A stretch of 64,000 bases of DNA. Origin: Ichthyophis bannanicus (Eukaryota; Chordata; Amphibia; Gymnophiona; Ichthyophiidae). Both the position numbers and the translations under genes were made by a program. The notes beneath the pieces are model-generated. The model ran no database searches. It saw only the letters and a program-made list of their open reading frames with translations, and was not told where the DNA came from. The stretch spans positions 711,561,637-711,625,636 of the forward strand of contig CM066033.1 in assembly GCA_033557465.1 (NCBI GenBank), given 5' to 3'. Below are positions 32,240 through 43,402 of the stretch, one piece after another (the first letter of the stretch is position 1; every line of letters starts with the position of its first letter).

Positions 32240-33268
32240 AAAGCGTAGGATTCCTGGATATCAACCTTTCTCAACAGGTAAAGGATATCCTTGTGGCTTC
32301 CAGAAAGCTTCCACAAGGCGATCCTATGCCTTTAAGTGGAAGAGGTTCTCTGTATGGTGTTCTCATAGGGGACTTAACCCCCTTTCAGTGCCTGTGGAAT
32401 CGCTTCAGGAGTTTCTCCTCCATTTATCGGATTATGGTCTTAAAACTAATTCAGTAAGGCTCCATCTTAGTGCCATTGCTGCTTTTCGCAATCCTCTGGA
32501 TGGTGAACCTATTTCCTCTCATCCACTTGTAGCAAGATTTATAAGAGGTCTACTCTTAACAAAATCTCCCATTAAGTCACCGCCGATGGCATGGGATCTG
32601 AATCTTGTTCTCGGGCAGCTCATGAAACTGCCCTTTGAGTCTTTAGCTACTACAGCTCTAAAGTTTCTTTCGTGGAAGGTCATCTTCCTAGTTGCCCTCA
32701 CTTCTGCAAGACGCATCAGTGAGTTACAGGCCTTAGTGGTGGATCCTCCTTATACAAGATTTTGCCATGATAAGGTGTTCTTAGGACACATCCTCACTTT
32801 ATGCCAAAGGTGGTTTCGCCTTTTCATTTGAACCAAGCGGTTTACCTTCCTGTATTCTTTCCTAGGCCTCATGCCTCTAATGCAGAAAGGAACCGTCATA
32901 CTTTAGATTGTAAAAGAGCCTTGGCTTTTTACCTTCAACATAGGAAATCTTCTCATCTCTTTGTTGCTTTTGATTCTAGTCATTTGGGACTTCCAGTTTC
33001 CAAAATAACTCTCTCTAGGTGGATTGTAGATTGCATATCCTTTGCATATGAGAGTAAGGGACTTTCTCTCGAAGGCCATGTCACAGCTCACAATGTGAGA
33101 GCAATGGCAGCCCCTATTGCTAATCTTTGTTCTGTGTCCATTGATGACATCTCTAGAGCAGCCACTTGGGCTTCGGTACACATTTTACAGCCCACTATTG
33201 CTTAGGCAAGGACTCCCGTAGGGATGCCTCATTTGGCCAGGCTGTTCTCCAGCATCTCTTTCAGACTT
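32240..33268 (+). pseudogene. DIRS-C tyrosine recombinase
   Basis: 32388-32831 and 32801-33205 hold most of the enzyme: VRLHLSAIAAFRNPLDGEPI, LTSARRISELQALVVDPPYT (box I Arg, about 32711), FHLNQAVYLPVFFPRPHAS, TAHNVRAMA (box II, about 33090) and the terminal ATWASVHI, then HYCLGKDSRRDASFGQA after a frameshift near 33195. Catalytic residues are retained. Two or more single-base shifts kill it. Confidence 0.82.
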
Positions 33269-33389
33269 AGTACAACTACTACCCTCGGTCCCGGGTTTCG
33301 ATGCCAGAGATCCATGGGAGGAAGCATGACCCATCTCACCTTGACTTCGCAGCTTGCTGGGGTCATCCTCCTGGCATCTCTCAGCTGGG

Positions 33390-33495
33390 GAGTCCCCATA
33401 TGTGAAGACAACATTCCTGCTTGTTCCTGGAGATAGCGTAGTTACTCACCTGTAACAGGTGATCTCCGGGAACAGCAGGAATTAAGTCTTCACAA
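33390..33495 (+). repeat. DIRS-C internal complementary region
   Basis: CCATATGTGAAGAC and ATTCCTGCTTGTTCCTGGAGA (complement of the left end) are followed by TAGCGTAGTTACTCACCTG (complement of a right end that is no longer present in this copy). It therefore records the lost right terminus. Confidence 0.85.
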
Positions 33496-33556
33496 CCCAC
33501 CCACTTCCCCTGGGAGTTGTCTCTGTCTCTCTTTTTCTACTTCTCTCCTTTGGTCT

Positions 33557-33690
33557 TAGCTATTTTCAACCTTTCTTCCTGGGGTTATTTCACTGGCAGA
33601 TATTAAGCCATTTGATTTGGCTGCGGCTGTTTTTCCGGTCATGTCGAAATGGGCCAGTGGGTTCAAAAAGTGCATTTGCTGTGCACACCC
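33557..33690 (+). pseudogene. DIRS-D/H block 1: leader and gag start
   Basis: A leader like those before other gag genes (TTTCACTGGCAG, then a T-rich stretch) leads to ATG 33641, encoding MSKWASGFKKC and the start of a zinc module. The CR1 then interrupts it. The left ITR is absent because the sequence joins directly to DIRS-C at about 33556. This is the first of four separated blocks of one element. Confidence 0.6.
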
Positions 33691-36617
33691 CATTTGAATA
33701 AAATACAGCCTGTAAAATGCTTGTATGCAAATGCTAGAAGTCTAAAAAATAATATGAGAGAGTTAGAATATATAGCGCTAATTGATAAGTTAGATACGAT
33801 TGGTACCTGATGGTGGAAGGAGGAAAACCATTGGGACACACTGATACCTGGGTACAAATTATATCGCAATGATAAGAGTAGATGAAATTGGTGGACGAGT
33901 TGCACTCTGTTAGAGAGGGTATTGAGTCACACAGGATTAAAGTTTTGCAGGAAACAAAATACACCTTAGAATCTCTATGGATTGAAATCCAATGTAAAAA
34001 GGGGAAGGCGATGACAGTGGGAGTGTACTATCGACTGCCTGGCCAGAATGAACAAATGGATAATGAAATGCCCAAAGAAATCAGGGAAGCTAACTATATT
34101 TACAGCACAGTTAATAATAATGGGTGATTTCAATTACTCTGGTATCGACTAGGGAGATAAAGTTTCTAAATAAAATAAATGACTGCTTCTTGGAGCGGCT
34201 GGTTCATGAACAAACAGGGGAAGCCATCTTGGACCTAGTCCTTAGTGGAATGCAAGATGTGGTGCTAGAGATAAGGGTGTTGGGGCCATTTGGCAATAGT
34301 GATCATAGTATGATCATATTTGATTTAATAAATGGAGAAAGGATGGCAAGGAAATCCACAATAGTACCTTTTTAACTTTCAAAAGGGGAGACTATGATAA
34401 AATGAGGAAACGGTTAAGAAAAAACTAAAAGGAGCAGTTGCAAAGGTTAAAGATTTACTTCAAGTATGTGAGTTGTTTAAAAATATTAACTTGGAAGCCC
34501 AGACCAGCTGTATTCCATGCTTTAAGAAAAATGAAAGGAAGTCCAAAAAACTGCCAGCATTGTTTAAAGGCGAGGTCAGAGAGGCTGTTGTAGCCAAAAA
34601 AGCATCTTTCAGGAAGTGGAAAAAGGAGCCAAATGATGAAAACTGGGAACAACAGAAGCGCTGGCAAGTTAGATGCAAGGCACTGATAAATCAACAGGCA
34701 AAGAGAGAATTTGAAAAAAAAGCTTGCTGTGGAAGCAAAAATGCATAATCAAAACTTTTTCAAGTACATTTGTAGCAAAAAACCTGTGAGAGTTGGACCA
34801 TTGAATGATAGAGGGGTAAAAGGGGGCACTAAAAGGGGGACAAGGCCATAGCGGAGAGACTGAATGAATTGTTTGCTTCGGTCTTTACTGAAGAAGATGT
34901 AGGGAAGTTACCCATGCCTGAGATAGTATTTAAAGTTGATGCAGCAGAGGAATTGAAAGAAATATCGATAAATCGGTAAGATGTATTACAGCTATTTAAT
35001 AAACGAAAAAGTAGCAAATCACCTAGACCAGATGGTATACATCCAAGGGTGTTGAAAGAACTGAAATATGAGATTACAGACCTATTATTATAATCTTTGA
35101 GCTATCATTAAAATCATCAGTAATAGCTGAAGATTGGAGGGTGGCCAATGTGCACCAATTTTTAAAAAGGGCTCCAGGGATGATCCAGGAAACTACAGAC
35201 CAATGAGCTTGACATCGGTACCTGAAAAAATGGTAGAAACCATTATTAAGAACAAAATTACTGACCATGTAGATAGTCATGGCTTAATAGGAGACAACCA
35301 ACATGGAAGGTCTAGTCTTACTAATCTGTTATGTTTTTTGAATGTGTAAATAAACAGGTAGACAAAGGTGAGTCAGTCGATGTAGTGTATCTGGATTTTC
35401 AGAAAGTCTTTGACAAGGTCCCTCATGAGAGACTCTTGGCGAAATTAAAAAGTCATGGGATAGGAGGCAGTGTACTATTGTGGATGAGGAACTGGCTAAA
35501 AGATAGAAAGCAGAGAGTACTGCTGAATGGCCAATTTTCCCAATGGAGAAAGGTAAATATTGGAGTTCCTCAGGGATTTGTGCTAGGTCCGCTATTTTTT
35601 AACATATTCATAAATGACCTGGAAATGGGAATAACAAGTGAGGTAATCAAATTTGCAGATGACACAAAATTATTTAAAGTTGTTAAAACCCAAGAGGATT
35701 GTGAAAAATTGCACAAGGACCTTAATAAATTGGAAGACATGACATTCAAATGGCAGATGAAATTTAATGTGGACAAATGCAAAGTTATGCATCTAGGAAA
35801 GAAAAATCCAAACTATGGTTCCACGGTGCAAGGTTCCATATTAGGAACCACCACCCAGGAAAAAGATTTATGCATCATAGTGGATAGCACATTGAAACCC
35901 TCCGCCCAGTGTGCAGTGGCAGCCAAGAAAGCAAATAGAATGCTAGGCATCATAAGGAAAGGAATGGAGAATAAAACGAAGGACATTATAATGCCTCTGT
36001 ATCGTTCCATAGTGCGACCGTACCTCGAATTTGCTATAATTTTAAAAAGATATAGCAGAATTAGAAAAGGTACAGAGAAGAGCCACCAAAATGGTAAAGT
36101 GGATGGAAGGATATCACTATGAGGAGAGGCTACAAACGTTAGGGCTCTTCGATCTGGAAAATAAACGGCTTAGAGGAGATATGATAGAGGTCTTTAAATT
36201 AATGAATGGAGTGGAATGGGTAAACATAGACCGATTGTTTATACCATCAAAGTGTAGAAAGACTAGGGGACATGCAATGAAGCTACAGTGTAACCCATAT
36301 AAGACTAATAAGAGGAAATATTTTTTCACTCAACGCGTAATCAATCTCTGGAATTCATTACCAGAGGATGTAGTAAAAGCTGTTAGTGTAGCTGGGTTTA
36401 AAAAAGGTTTGGACAAGTTCCTGGAGGAAAGTTCCATAATCTGTTATTAAAGGGGATCTGGGAAATCCACTGCTTGTCCCATTATAAGCATTGTGGAACC
36501 TGTGTCTTCTGGGGAAACTGCTAGGTACTTGTGACCTAGATTGGTCACTGTTGGAAACAGGATACTGGGCTTGATGGACCTTGGTCTGACCCAGCATGGC
36601 ATATCTATGTTCTTAAG
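33691..36617 (+). mobile_element. CR1-2: 5'-truncated CR1 LINE
   Basis: Starts at the beginning of the endonuclease (CLYANARSLKNN, 33718) and runs to the CR1 3' end (GGTCTGACCCAGCATGGCAT, then ATGTTCTTAAG near 36617). It lies in the gag of DIRS-D/H. It is more decayed than CR1-1, with many small indels. Confidence 0.9.
33700..36450 (+). pseudogene. CR1-2 ORF2: AP endonuclease plus reverse transcriptase
   Basis: Endonuclease pieces: YRLPGQNEQMDNEMPKEI (34027-34080), LDLVLSGMQD and GPFGNSDHSMIIFDLI (34229-34330). RT pieces: NYRPMSLTSVPEKMVET (about 35191), then an open stretch 35331-36122 with VYLDFQKVFDKVPHERLLAK, GVPQGFVLGPLFFNIF and [11 protein letters not shown] (catalytic Asp pair, about 35660). 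The C-terminal part 36091-36450 ends SSIICY. About eight frame changes or stops. Same family as CR1-1. Confidence 0.88.
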
Positions 36618-37280
36618 AAGCCTTTCTACAGGTATTACTAGAGCCCCCAGCCCCCAGGTGGTTCAGGCCAAGGCGCAGGCTCTGCACCAGCAGTGGTGTG
36701 CCGAGCCGCAGAAGGCTCAGGTTGCAACCTAGCCAGTGGTGGGGGGGGGGGGGGGGGGAGGATGTTGACTACTTCCTCAGATGCAACATGCTGGAGTCCG
36801 TTCCCAGGGTCTTCACAAAGTGCCTATCGGTCGTTACCGCTGTCCTACGGACTCTAGGAGCTTCATCTTCCCCTCCTTAGACAACTGACTGACTTTTAAA
36901 GGCCTCCACGTCTGACGACGTGTGCCACTCACCCCACCTGATAATTCAGGTGCTTGAGCAACTGGGGTTTTTCATAAACTACCCCAAGTCTCATTTCCAA
37001 CCTTCACAGCAGCTCAAGTTTATTGGGACCATTTTCTACACCATATGGGCCCATGCCATTCTCCCATAGGACCGTCTACAGTGACTCATGGAGGTGGTCT
37101 CCACTGTCCATCAGAAGCAGCACACATCGGCATGAGGGATGGTACAGATGCTGGGCCACACTGACCCCGCTGGTCTGTCTCTGGATGCGCCAGGCTCAGT
37201 GTACTCTGAGCACTAAGTGGTGGTGACAGGCGACTGGCCACCTCAGGAAACATGTCGTGGTTACTATGTTACTCATGAAT
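36618..37280 (+). pseudogene. DIRS-D/H block 2: gag end and RT
   Basis: 36618-36735 reads a basic/Gln-rich gag tail (VQAKAQALHQQ). A G run (36741-36758) follows. RT resumes with RVFTKCLSVVTAVLRTLGA (36813-36869) and a mutated YLDDWL (LDN-stop-L). Further on it is decayed, with MLGHTDPA and MRQAQCTLSTKWW. The last codons before DIRS-E read VVVTMLLMN, ending at 37280. They continue in frame at 49372 with SLQWWLEQQ. The RT N-terminal half is deleted. Confidence 0.7.
36741..36758 (+). repeat. G18 homopolymer
   Basis: Eighteen consecutive G with GTGGT just before it. Such runs can form quadruplexes and are unstable. The length may be a sequencing or assembly estimate. Confidence 0.9.
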
Positions 37281-37440
37281 TCTCCAGGAACAAGCAGGAA
37301 GTCAGTCCTCACATATGGGTGAAGTCGGCGCCAACGGAGCCCTCGTGCAGAGCAATTCCCCAGCTTTCAAAGAAAGCCTTTGGGATTGCCATGCGCATGT
37401 GCAGTACCCTTCCTGCCCAAGGGTGCCATCTTGCTCAGTC
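37281..37440 (+). repeat. DIRS-E left ITR
   Basis: Inverted partner of 42856-43019. The palindrome is nearly kept (AAGTCGGCGCCAACGG), and CTTTCAAAGAAAGCCTTTGG is kept. Confidence 0.88.
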
Positions 37441-37688
37441 TCCCTTTTTCCACGGATCCCTTCGGATGTGGTCCTGCTTTCCTCTGAAAAAGTGCGTCAA
37501 AACTGCAAAGTTTTAATTTCGTTTCAGTCCAGTTCGACGCCGGTTCCCCTTCCCGCCTCGGCTCGGTACACCGGTATTGAGCCCGGTTAAAGTTTTCGGT
37601 TTTTGTCCTTTGAGACTTGTGTTCTCGCTCTTTTTATTTTTCACTGGCAGCCCGGTCGTTTGACCCTGCAGGTGCCTTTTTTCCCCCA

Positions 37689-39600
37689 ATGTTTGCCAGC
37701 GGGTTCAAAAAGTGTGATCGGTAGAAAAAAACGAATGTCCCTCACCAACACACACGACTGCTGCCTCCGATGCCTCGGACCCTACCATGACCTGGTGGTC
37801 TGTGGGCCGTGTGGCAAAATATCTTCCAAGGCACTTGGGAGTCGGCAGCACCAATGTGAAAGACTTTTCTCGGAGTCCGCATCCGTCCGAGTCCGGACCT
37901 CGTCAGAAGCCTCGACGTCTTGGGAGTCTGACCCCGACCATCGTCGTAGGTCTTCTGAGCGGAGGATCTCCCTCCCGGAACACCGGAAGAAGAAGCAGCT
38001 CGTGAGGGTGGCATCGTTGGAGGCCTCTGATCGGCCTGGGCCCTCGGGGTCCAGATTGCGCGGAGCCCTGACCGCTGCCCCGGGCCCTAGGAGTCGGAGA
38101 GGCTGGCCAAGCTACCTCGCATGGAGCCGGAGATGCTGAGTAAGGTAATGTCTTTTGTCCTCGTGGACTCTCCGCCGGGAGAACTGGCATCGGGACCCGA
38201 GCCGGAGGCTGTGGAGCCTTCTGAGCTCGGTCTCAGGTTGGCGGCCCTGGAGAGCAGCATGGCTGTCTTTATGGAGCAGCAGCGGGCGCTGATAGCCGGT
38301 CTCACCGGTCCATCCGCCCCGACCACTGGGACCTCGACGTCTAAGTCGACCCCGGAGGCCGAGCCGATCCTCGAGTCGATCCTCGGCCAAGGTCTCCCTC
38401 GACCTCCTGTTCAGGACCGAAGTCGTTGACGCTGGTGCCGTCAGCATCGGGGCGGTCGGGTCTGAAGCCCTCACGGCCGGAGCCACTTGATTCCTCCTCG
38501 GAGGATTCGGCACGTGAGACGGAGGATGAAGAGTCACCAGACACCCACTGAACCTGGTGCATCCCATCGGACTCACCGGGCTCGGAACCTCGGAGAAGGT
38601 CCCCTCCGTAGGATACCAAGTTCTCGGACTTTGTCAGGGACATGGCCAAGGCTTTGGCATTGCCAGCTGAGTCCGAGGAGGTGCCTCGAGCCAAGGAGCT
38701 CGAGGCCCTCCAGTATGATTTTCCCCCGAGGGAAGCCTTTACTGTTCCAGTTCCTCCGTTGTTGGAACGGCTGATGCTCCGCATGTGGGAGTCCCCGGCC
38801 TCGATGCCGGTTCTCAGCAAATGGATCAATTCCATATATTGAGTCCGTAAGAGCCCTGGGTTCCAGAAAGCGCAGCTGCCGCTCAACTCCATGGTTGTGG
38901 AATCGTCCATGCAACGGCTCAAGAACCAAAAAACGCACTCCTTGGTGCCTCCTGGCCGGGAGGCCCAGAACCTGGACGCCCTCGGCAAAAAGTGCTTCCA
39001 GTGCTCGATGCTTTCATGCCGTGTCCAAACCTACCAGCTGTACATGGGCATGTACTTGCAGGACCTGGCAAAAGAGATTGCCGGGTTCTCAGCTGGCCTC
39101 TCTGAGGAACCCTTGCAGCACTTCAAGGCCTTGTCAACAGGGATTCGGGAGTGCTCGAAGTTTGTCTCGAGCAGCCTACGATGGCTTCGAGGCTTGGGCC
39201 CGAGTAGCCGCGGCCGGCATCGGTGCATGCCGTCAGGTCTGGCTAATTTCATCGGATCTTTAGTCATGGATTCAGGACAAGTTGGTTGATGTCCCGTGCC
39301 GAGGTGACAACCTATTTGGCAAACCCATGACTGAAAAGGCTGCGGAAATCGAGTCCAAATACTTGACCCGGACAAGGCTCTCAAAGAAGACCTCTGCCCC
39401 TTCTCACAAGAAGAAGGGCTCAGGCAAAAAGGCCTTTTTCCCCGAGGAAGAGTACTGCTTACCGCAACTACCCCACCTGTCAGGCCACCCTGGCTCCCCA
39501 ACAGAGGCTGCAGGTAAGGGGACAGGGGCATGTCCCGCGTAATCAGAAGGCCCCCAAGCCTACAACTCCGGCTCCTACCCAGCTGGGAGGGGGGTTTTGA
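37689..39600 (+). pseudogene. DIRS-E gag-like ORF1
   Basis: Start at ATG 37689 (MFASGFKKCDR). The zinc module resumes as MSLTNTHDCCLRCLGPYHD, then CGPC. The Ser/Arg-rich middle has frame changes at about 38140 and 38430. C-terminal blocks: LALPAESEE, LERLMLRMWESPASMP (about 38762-38810), MVVESSMQRLKNQKTHSLVP and YQLYMGMYLQDLAKEIAGFS (39034 onward). The basic tail follows VDVPCRGDNLFGKPM. It ends at TTT-TGA-C (39595-39601), the same junction as in DIRS-A. Confidence 0.82.
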
Positions 39601-41506
39601 CTCTCACTGGATAGCTCCGGGCCCGCCAGTGGTTTGGCGATGCACAGGAGGAAGGCTGACCCTGTACGCCCACAGATGGCCAGCCATCACAACGGATACC
39701 TGAGTCCTGCAAATAGTTCAGAAAGGCTATTTGCTCCATTTCAGCCAGGTACCCCCTCCTTTCCAGGAGAGCCTCTCAGGCCCCCTCTGCACAGGAACCT
39801 CCTCTTGCAGGAGTTGGCAAGTCTTATAAAGGATCAGGTGGTGGAACCGGTGCCCCACCACCTGCAAGGGCAAGGCTTCTACTCTAGGTATTTCCTCATA
39901 CCAAAGAGAACTGGAGGCCTTCGGCCCATCCTCAACTTGAGTAATCTGAACAAGTTCCTGGTGAGGGAAAAGTTCAAGATGCTTTCCCTTGGAATACTGC
40001 TGCCTTACCTCTACCAGGGACACTGGCTATGCTCCTTAGATCTGAAGGATGCTTATATGCACATCCCTCATACATCCAGACCACAGACAATATCTCAGAT
40101 TTGTAGTGGGAGGAAACCATTTTCAGTACAGAGTACTTCCATTCGGCCTAGCCTCTGCCCTCAGAGTATTTACCAAATGTCTGGCGGTAGTAGCGGCCTT
40201 CCTCAGGAACCAGGGAATTTTTGTCTTCCCATACCTGGACGACTGGCTCATCAGGGCCCAGTCGCCTCAAACCTCAACAGGCCACAGCTCGCACTATCAA
40301 CATACTGCAGCATCTAGGCTTTGTCATAAATCAAACAAAGTCCACTTTGCTCCCCCCTCAAAACTTAGAGTTCATAGGGGGCAAGGCTAGACACTCTTCA
40401 AGCGAAGGCTTACCTGCCAGAGGGCAGAGCACAGGCTTCTGTAGTTAGTACACCAAATCAGCCACAAATCTCAAATATCAGCAAAGCACTTTCTACGCCT
40501 CCTAGGACACATGGCCTCCACGGTTCATGTGACCCCAAATGCCCGTCTCCACGTGAGAACAGCTGAGTGGTGCCTCAGAGATCAGTGGACACAAGCCACA
40601 GGAAGACGCCGAGACAGGGTCAGAGTGTCCAAATGACTACTGAGGTTGTTGATCTGGTGGCTTCAGCCATCCAATCTGCTCGAGGGAGTGTCTTTCCAGC
40701 CTCCCTCGTACACAAGAGTGCTGACGACAGATGCATCTCTGCTGGGCTGGGGAGCCCATTGCCAGGACTTATGCACTCAAGGGTTGTGGTCTCCTCAAGA
40801 GAAGATGCAACAAATCAATCTCTTAGAGCTCCAGGCGATACGCCTAGCTCTTCAAACCTTCTCTCATGTTCTCTCACATCAGTCTGTCTTAGTACAAACA
40901 GACAACCAGGTGGCTATGTTCGACGTGAACAAGCAGGGAGGGACGGGGTCCCGCATCCTGTGTCAAGAGACACTGGACCTCTGTTCCTTTGCAATCCGAC
41001 AGTGTATGTCTCTCAAAGCAGTTTACCTGCCAGGTCAGGAGAACTGTCTAGCAGACAAGCTAAGCAGAATTCTCCAACCTCACGAGTGGCAACTGAATCA
41101 GGAAGTAACCCAGCAGATCTTCCATTGCTGGGGGCTTCCGACCATAGATCTCTTTGCCAGTCTGCAGAATCATCAGTTGCCCAACTTTTGCTCCAGACAG
41201 CCACACCCCCAAAGGATGGCTGCAGATGCTTTTCTAATCTACTGGTCAGTGGGCCTCCTGTTTGCGTTTCCTCCCATGCCTCTGGTGGTCCGAACTCTAT
41301 TCAAAATTCTTCGAGACAAGGCCTCGGTCATCTTGATAGCCCCCAGATGGCCAAGACAACCTTGGTTTCCGCTTCTCCTCCAGCTAGCAGTGGAAACCCC
41401 ACTTCCTCTGGGGACGCAGCCCGACCTCCTGTCCCAGGAGCAGGGCTCTATCTTACACCCCAACCTTAGGTCCTTCAACCTGATGGCATGGCTGCTGAAA
41501 GGGTAG
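39599..41506 (+). pseudogene. DIRS-E pol: RT, RNase H and methyltransferase-like region
   Basis: The N-terminal block GGRLTLYAHRWPAITTDT is in the +1 frame relative to gag and is followed by a stop (Trp to stop). RT: YFLIPKRTGGLRPILNLSNL, WLCSLDLKDAYMHI, a frameshift near 40060, YRVLPFGLASALRVFTKC and VFPYLDDWLIRA (Asp pair, about 40233). After a damaged stretch at 40390-40640, RNase H and the methyltransferase-like region are open at 40646-41506: LTTDASLLGWGAHC, LVQTDNQVAMFDVNKQGG, DLFASLQNHQLPNFCSRQ, VILIAPRWPRQPWFPLLL. Stop at 41504-41506. Confidence 0.87.
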
Positions 41507-42541
41507 TGCTGGCTCCTCTACTCCTACCTAAGGATGTGGAAGAAGTGCTGCTGGCCTCCAGGAGGCAAGCCACTACGAAGTCTACACTTTCAATGGCGCA
41601 GGTTTGAGGTGTGGTGTAAACAGCACAGTGAAAATCCTTTCTCTTGCCTAGTACCAGTGGTGGTGCAGTATTTGCTTCACCTCTCAGAATTAGGCCTCAA
41701 GTCTAACTCTGTCAGGGTTCACCTGAGTGCTTTATCAGTGAACCACTCTCAGGTGAAAGGTCAACCTCTTTCTCCTCACCCCTTGGTGTCCAGATTCCTC
41801 AGAGGTCTACTCCTCCTGAAGCTCCTTGTTCACCCTCTGGCGACTGAGTGGGACTTGAATGTGGTCTTGCAGCAGCTTACTCGCCCACCTTTTGAGCCAA
41901 TGTCCACTTGCCATCTGCGCTTCCTTTCCTGGAAGGTCCTCTTCCTGGTGGCACTCACATCTGCCAGACATGTGAGTGAGCTGCAAGCTCTGGTATCTGA
42001 TAGACCGTACACACGGTTTTACAGAAATAGGGTGGTCCTTCGCACTCACCCCAAGTTCCTTCCGAAAGTGGTCTCTTCTGTCCACCTCAATCAAGAGGTG
42101 GTTCTTCCAACTTTCTTTCACAGGCCGCATGCCAGCCGGGCAGAAGCGGTCCTGCATACCCTGGACTGTAAGAGGGCACTTGCTTTCTACTTGGAACGTT
42201 CGCGGGGACATCGGAGAGCTTCTCATCTTTTCCTGTCTTATGATCCCAGTAGGCTGGGTCTACCTGTCACCAAGTGTACGTTATTCACCTGGGTGGCAGA
42301 CTGCATCGCCTTGGCATACAGGGCAGCTGACCTCCGGCTGCAGGGTCGAGTCACGGCCCACCGTGTCAGGGCTAAGGCCGCATCAGTGGCTAACCACCGC
42401 TCTGTACCATTGGCAGACATCTGCCGGGCCGCAACTTGGTCTTCAAGCCAGATGTTTGCAGTCCATTACTGCCTGGAGAGAGAGTCCCGGCGGGACAGTG
42501 TTTTCGGCCAGGTGGTACTCTGTTACCTTTTCGAGGTTTAG
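41486..42541 (+). pseudogene. DIRS-E tyrosine recombinase (box I Arg changed to His)
   Basis: It opens inside the pol end (AAERVVLAPLLLPKDVEEVL), shifts near 41570, then 41534-42541 is open for 335 codons: VRVHLSALSVNHSQVKGQ, LTSARHVSELQALVSDRPYT, FLPKVVSSVHLNQEVVLPTF, TAHRVRAKAASVAN (box II His and Arg kept) and TWSSSQMFAVHYCLERESRR with the Tyr. The residue before VSEL is Arg in DIRS-A, B, C, F and G, but His (CAT) here at about 41970. The longest open YR in the window therefore lacks an essential catalytic residue. Confidence 0.88.
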
Positions 42542-42679
42542 GCAACTCCTACCCTCCGGCCCTTTGGTATCAGGCTACTGTGGGGGTTGCGTTCTCGGAG
42601 AAAGTCCTTTCTCAGCTGCTGCGGCTCTTCTTGAGGGAGACATTTTTCAGCTATGGGTTCTCTGTAGCCTATAGCTATG

Positions 42680-43019
42680 GAGTCCCATATGTGAGGACTG
42701 ACTTCCTGCTTGTTCCTGGAGAAAGCGTAGTTACTCACCTGTAACTGTTCTTCAGGGACAGCAGGAATCAGTCCTCATGACCCTCCCTCCTCCCTTGGAG
42801 TTGCTGTCACTTATTTTATTTTTCTCATTTTGCCGTCTTTTTAGCTATGTCATCTGACTGAGCAAGATGGCACCCTTGGGCAGGAAGGGGACTGCGTATG
42901 CACATGGCAATCCCAAAGGCTTTCTTTGAAAGCTGGGGAATTGCTCCGCACGAGGGCTCCATCGGTGCGACGTCGCCCATATGTGAGGACTGATTCCTGC
43001 TGTCCCTGGAGAACACCTG
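42680..43019 (+). repeat. DIRS-E ICR and truncated right ITR
   Basis: ICR about 42680-42782, in which part of the palindromic centre is deleted (CACCTGTAACTGTTCTTCAG). Right ITR 42856-43019 mirrors the left ITR and stops in CACCTG because DIRS-F is inserted there. Confidence 0.85.
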
Positions 43020-43180
43020 ATCTCCAGGAACAAGCAGGAATAAGTCCTCACATACGGGTACGTCGGAACCGACGGAGCTGGCGCGGGAAAGCTCCCCAGC
43101 TTTTCAGATGAAAAGCTTTTGGGGCTTCCCACAGCGCATGCGCGCTGCCTTCCCGCCTTCCTTACCAGCTCTCTTCAGTT
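43020..43180 (+). repeat. DIRS-F left ITR
   Basis: Inverted partner of 49164-49350. Central dyad CGTCGGAACCGACG at 43061-43074 and a second dyad AGCTTTTCAGATGAAAAGCT. Confidence 0.9.
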
Positions 43181-43402
43181 TCTCTTTTTCCGCGGAGCCA
43201 GCAGGTCGTGTTCCTGTCACCGCTGAAGAAATTGTTATTTTAATTTGTTTCTTTTGACTGCGTACCTGCCTTCCCCATACCAAAACCGCTACTGCCGGTC
43301 TCTCTTTCTTTATTTCTTAAAAAAAAAAAAAAAAATCTTTTTTTTATTTCAGCACAACGTGGTAACTTTTGCTAGGCCTTCAGGCCTACACTAATTCTCC
43401 TC

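Larger units (their letters stand above)
29641..32248 (+). pseudogene. DIRS-C pol: RT, RNase H and methyltransferase-like region, twice interrupted
   Basis: RT blocks: GHRPILDLRELNRYLFWEKF (29970-30029) and LCSLDLKDAYTHILIHADH (about 30090-30140). A CR1 fragment follows, then 30614-31534 is open for 306 codons: [27 protein letters not shown] (first Asp of the catalytic pair changed to Gly), LTTDASKLGWGVHL, and LVQTDNQVALFCVNKQSGTG. After the SINE, DLFASPQNAKAPRFCSR and LIAPHLPRQTWHPLLL complete the 3' region, ending LRAWLLKA at 32248. The DD-to-GD change alone would inactivate the RT. Confidence 0.85.
27397..33556 (+). mobile_element. DIRS-C (subfamily II), right ITR missing
   Basis: Left end ATCTCCAGGAACAAGCAGG near 27397. 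Gag, pol and YR are present but decayed, and pol is interrupted by a CR1 3' fragment (30141-30560) and a CORE-SINE (31591-31884). The ICR is complete (33390-33495). After 33556 the expected right ITR is absent and the sequence passes into the gag leader of DIRS-D/H. Subfamily II also includes DIRS-0, F and J. Confidence 0.85.
37281..43019 (+). mobile_element. DIRS-E (subfamily I), last 21 bp displaced to 49351-49371
   Basis: Left end TCTCCAGGAACAAGCAGG at 37281. Gag, pol, YR, ICR and most of the right ITR are present. The right end breaks off in GGAGAACACCTG at 43019, where DIRS-F begins; the missing terminus ACAGGTGAGTTACTATGCTT is found directly after DIRS-F. It is inserted in the RT of DIRS-D/H. 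Confidence 0.88.
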
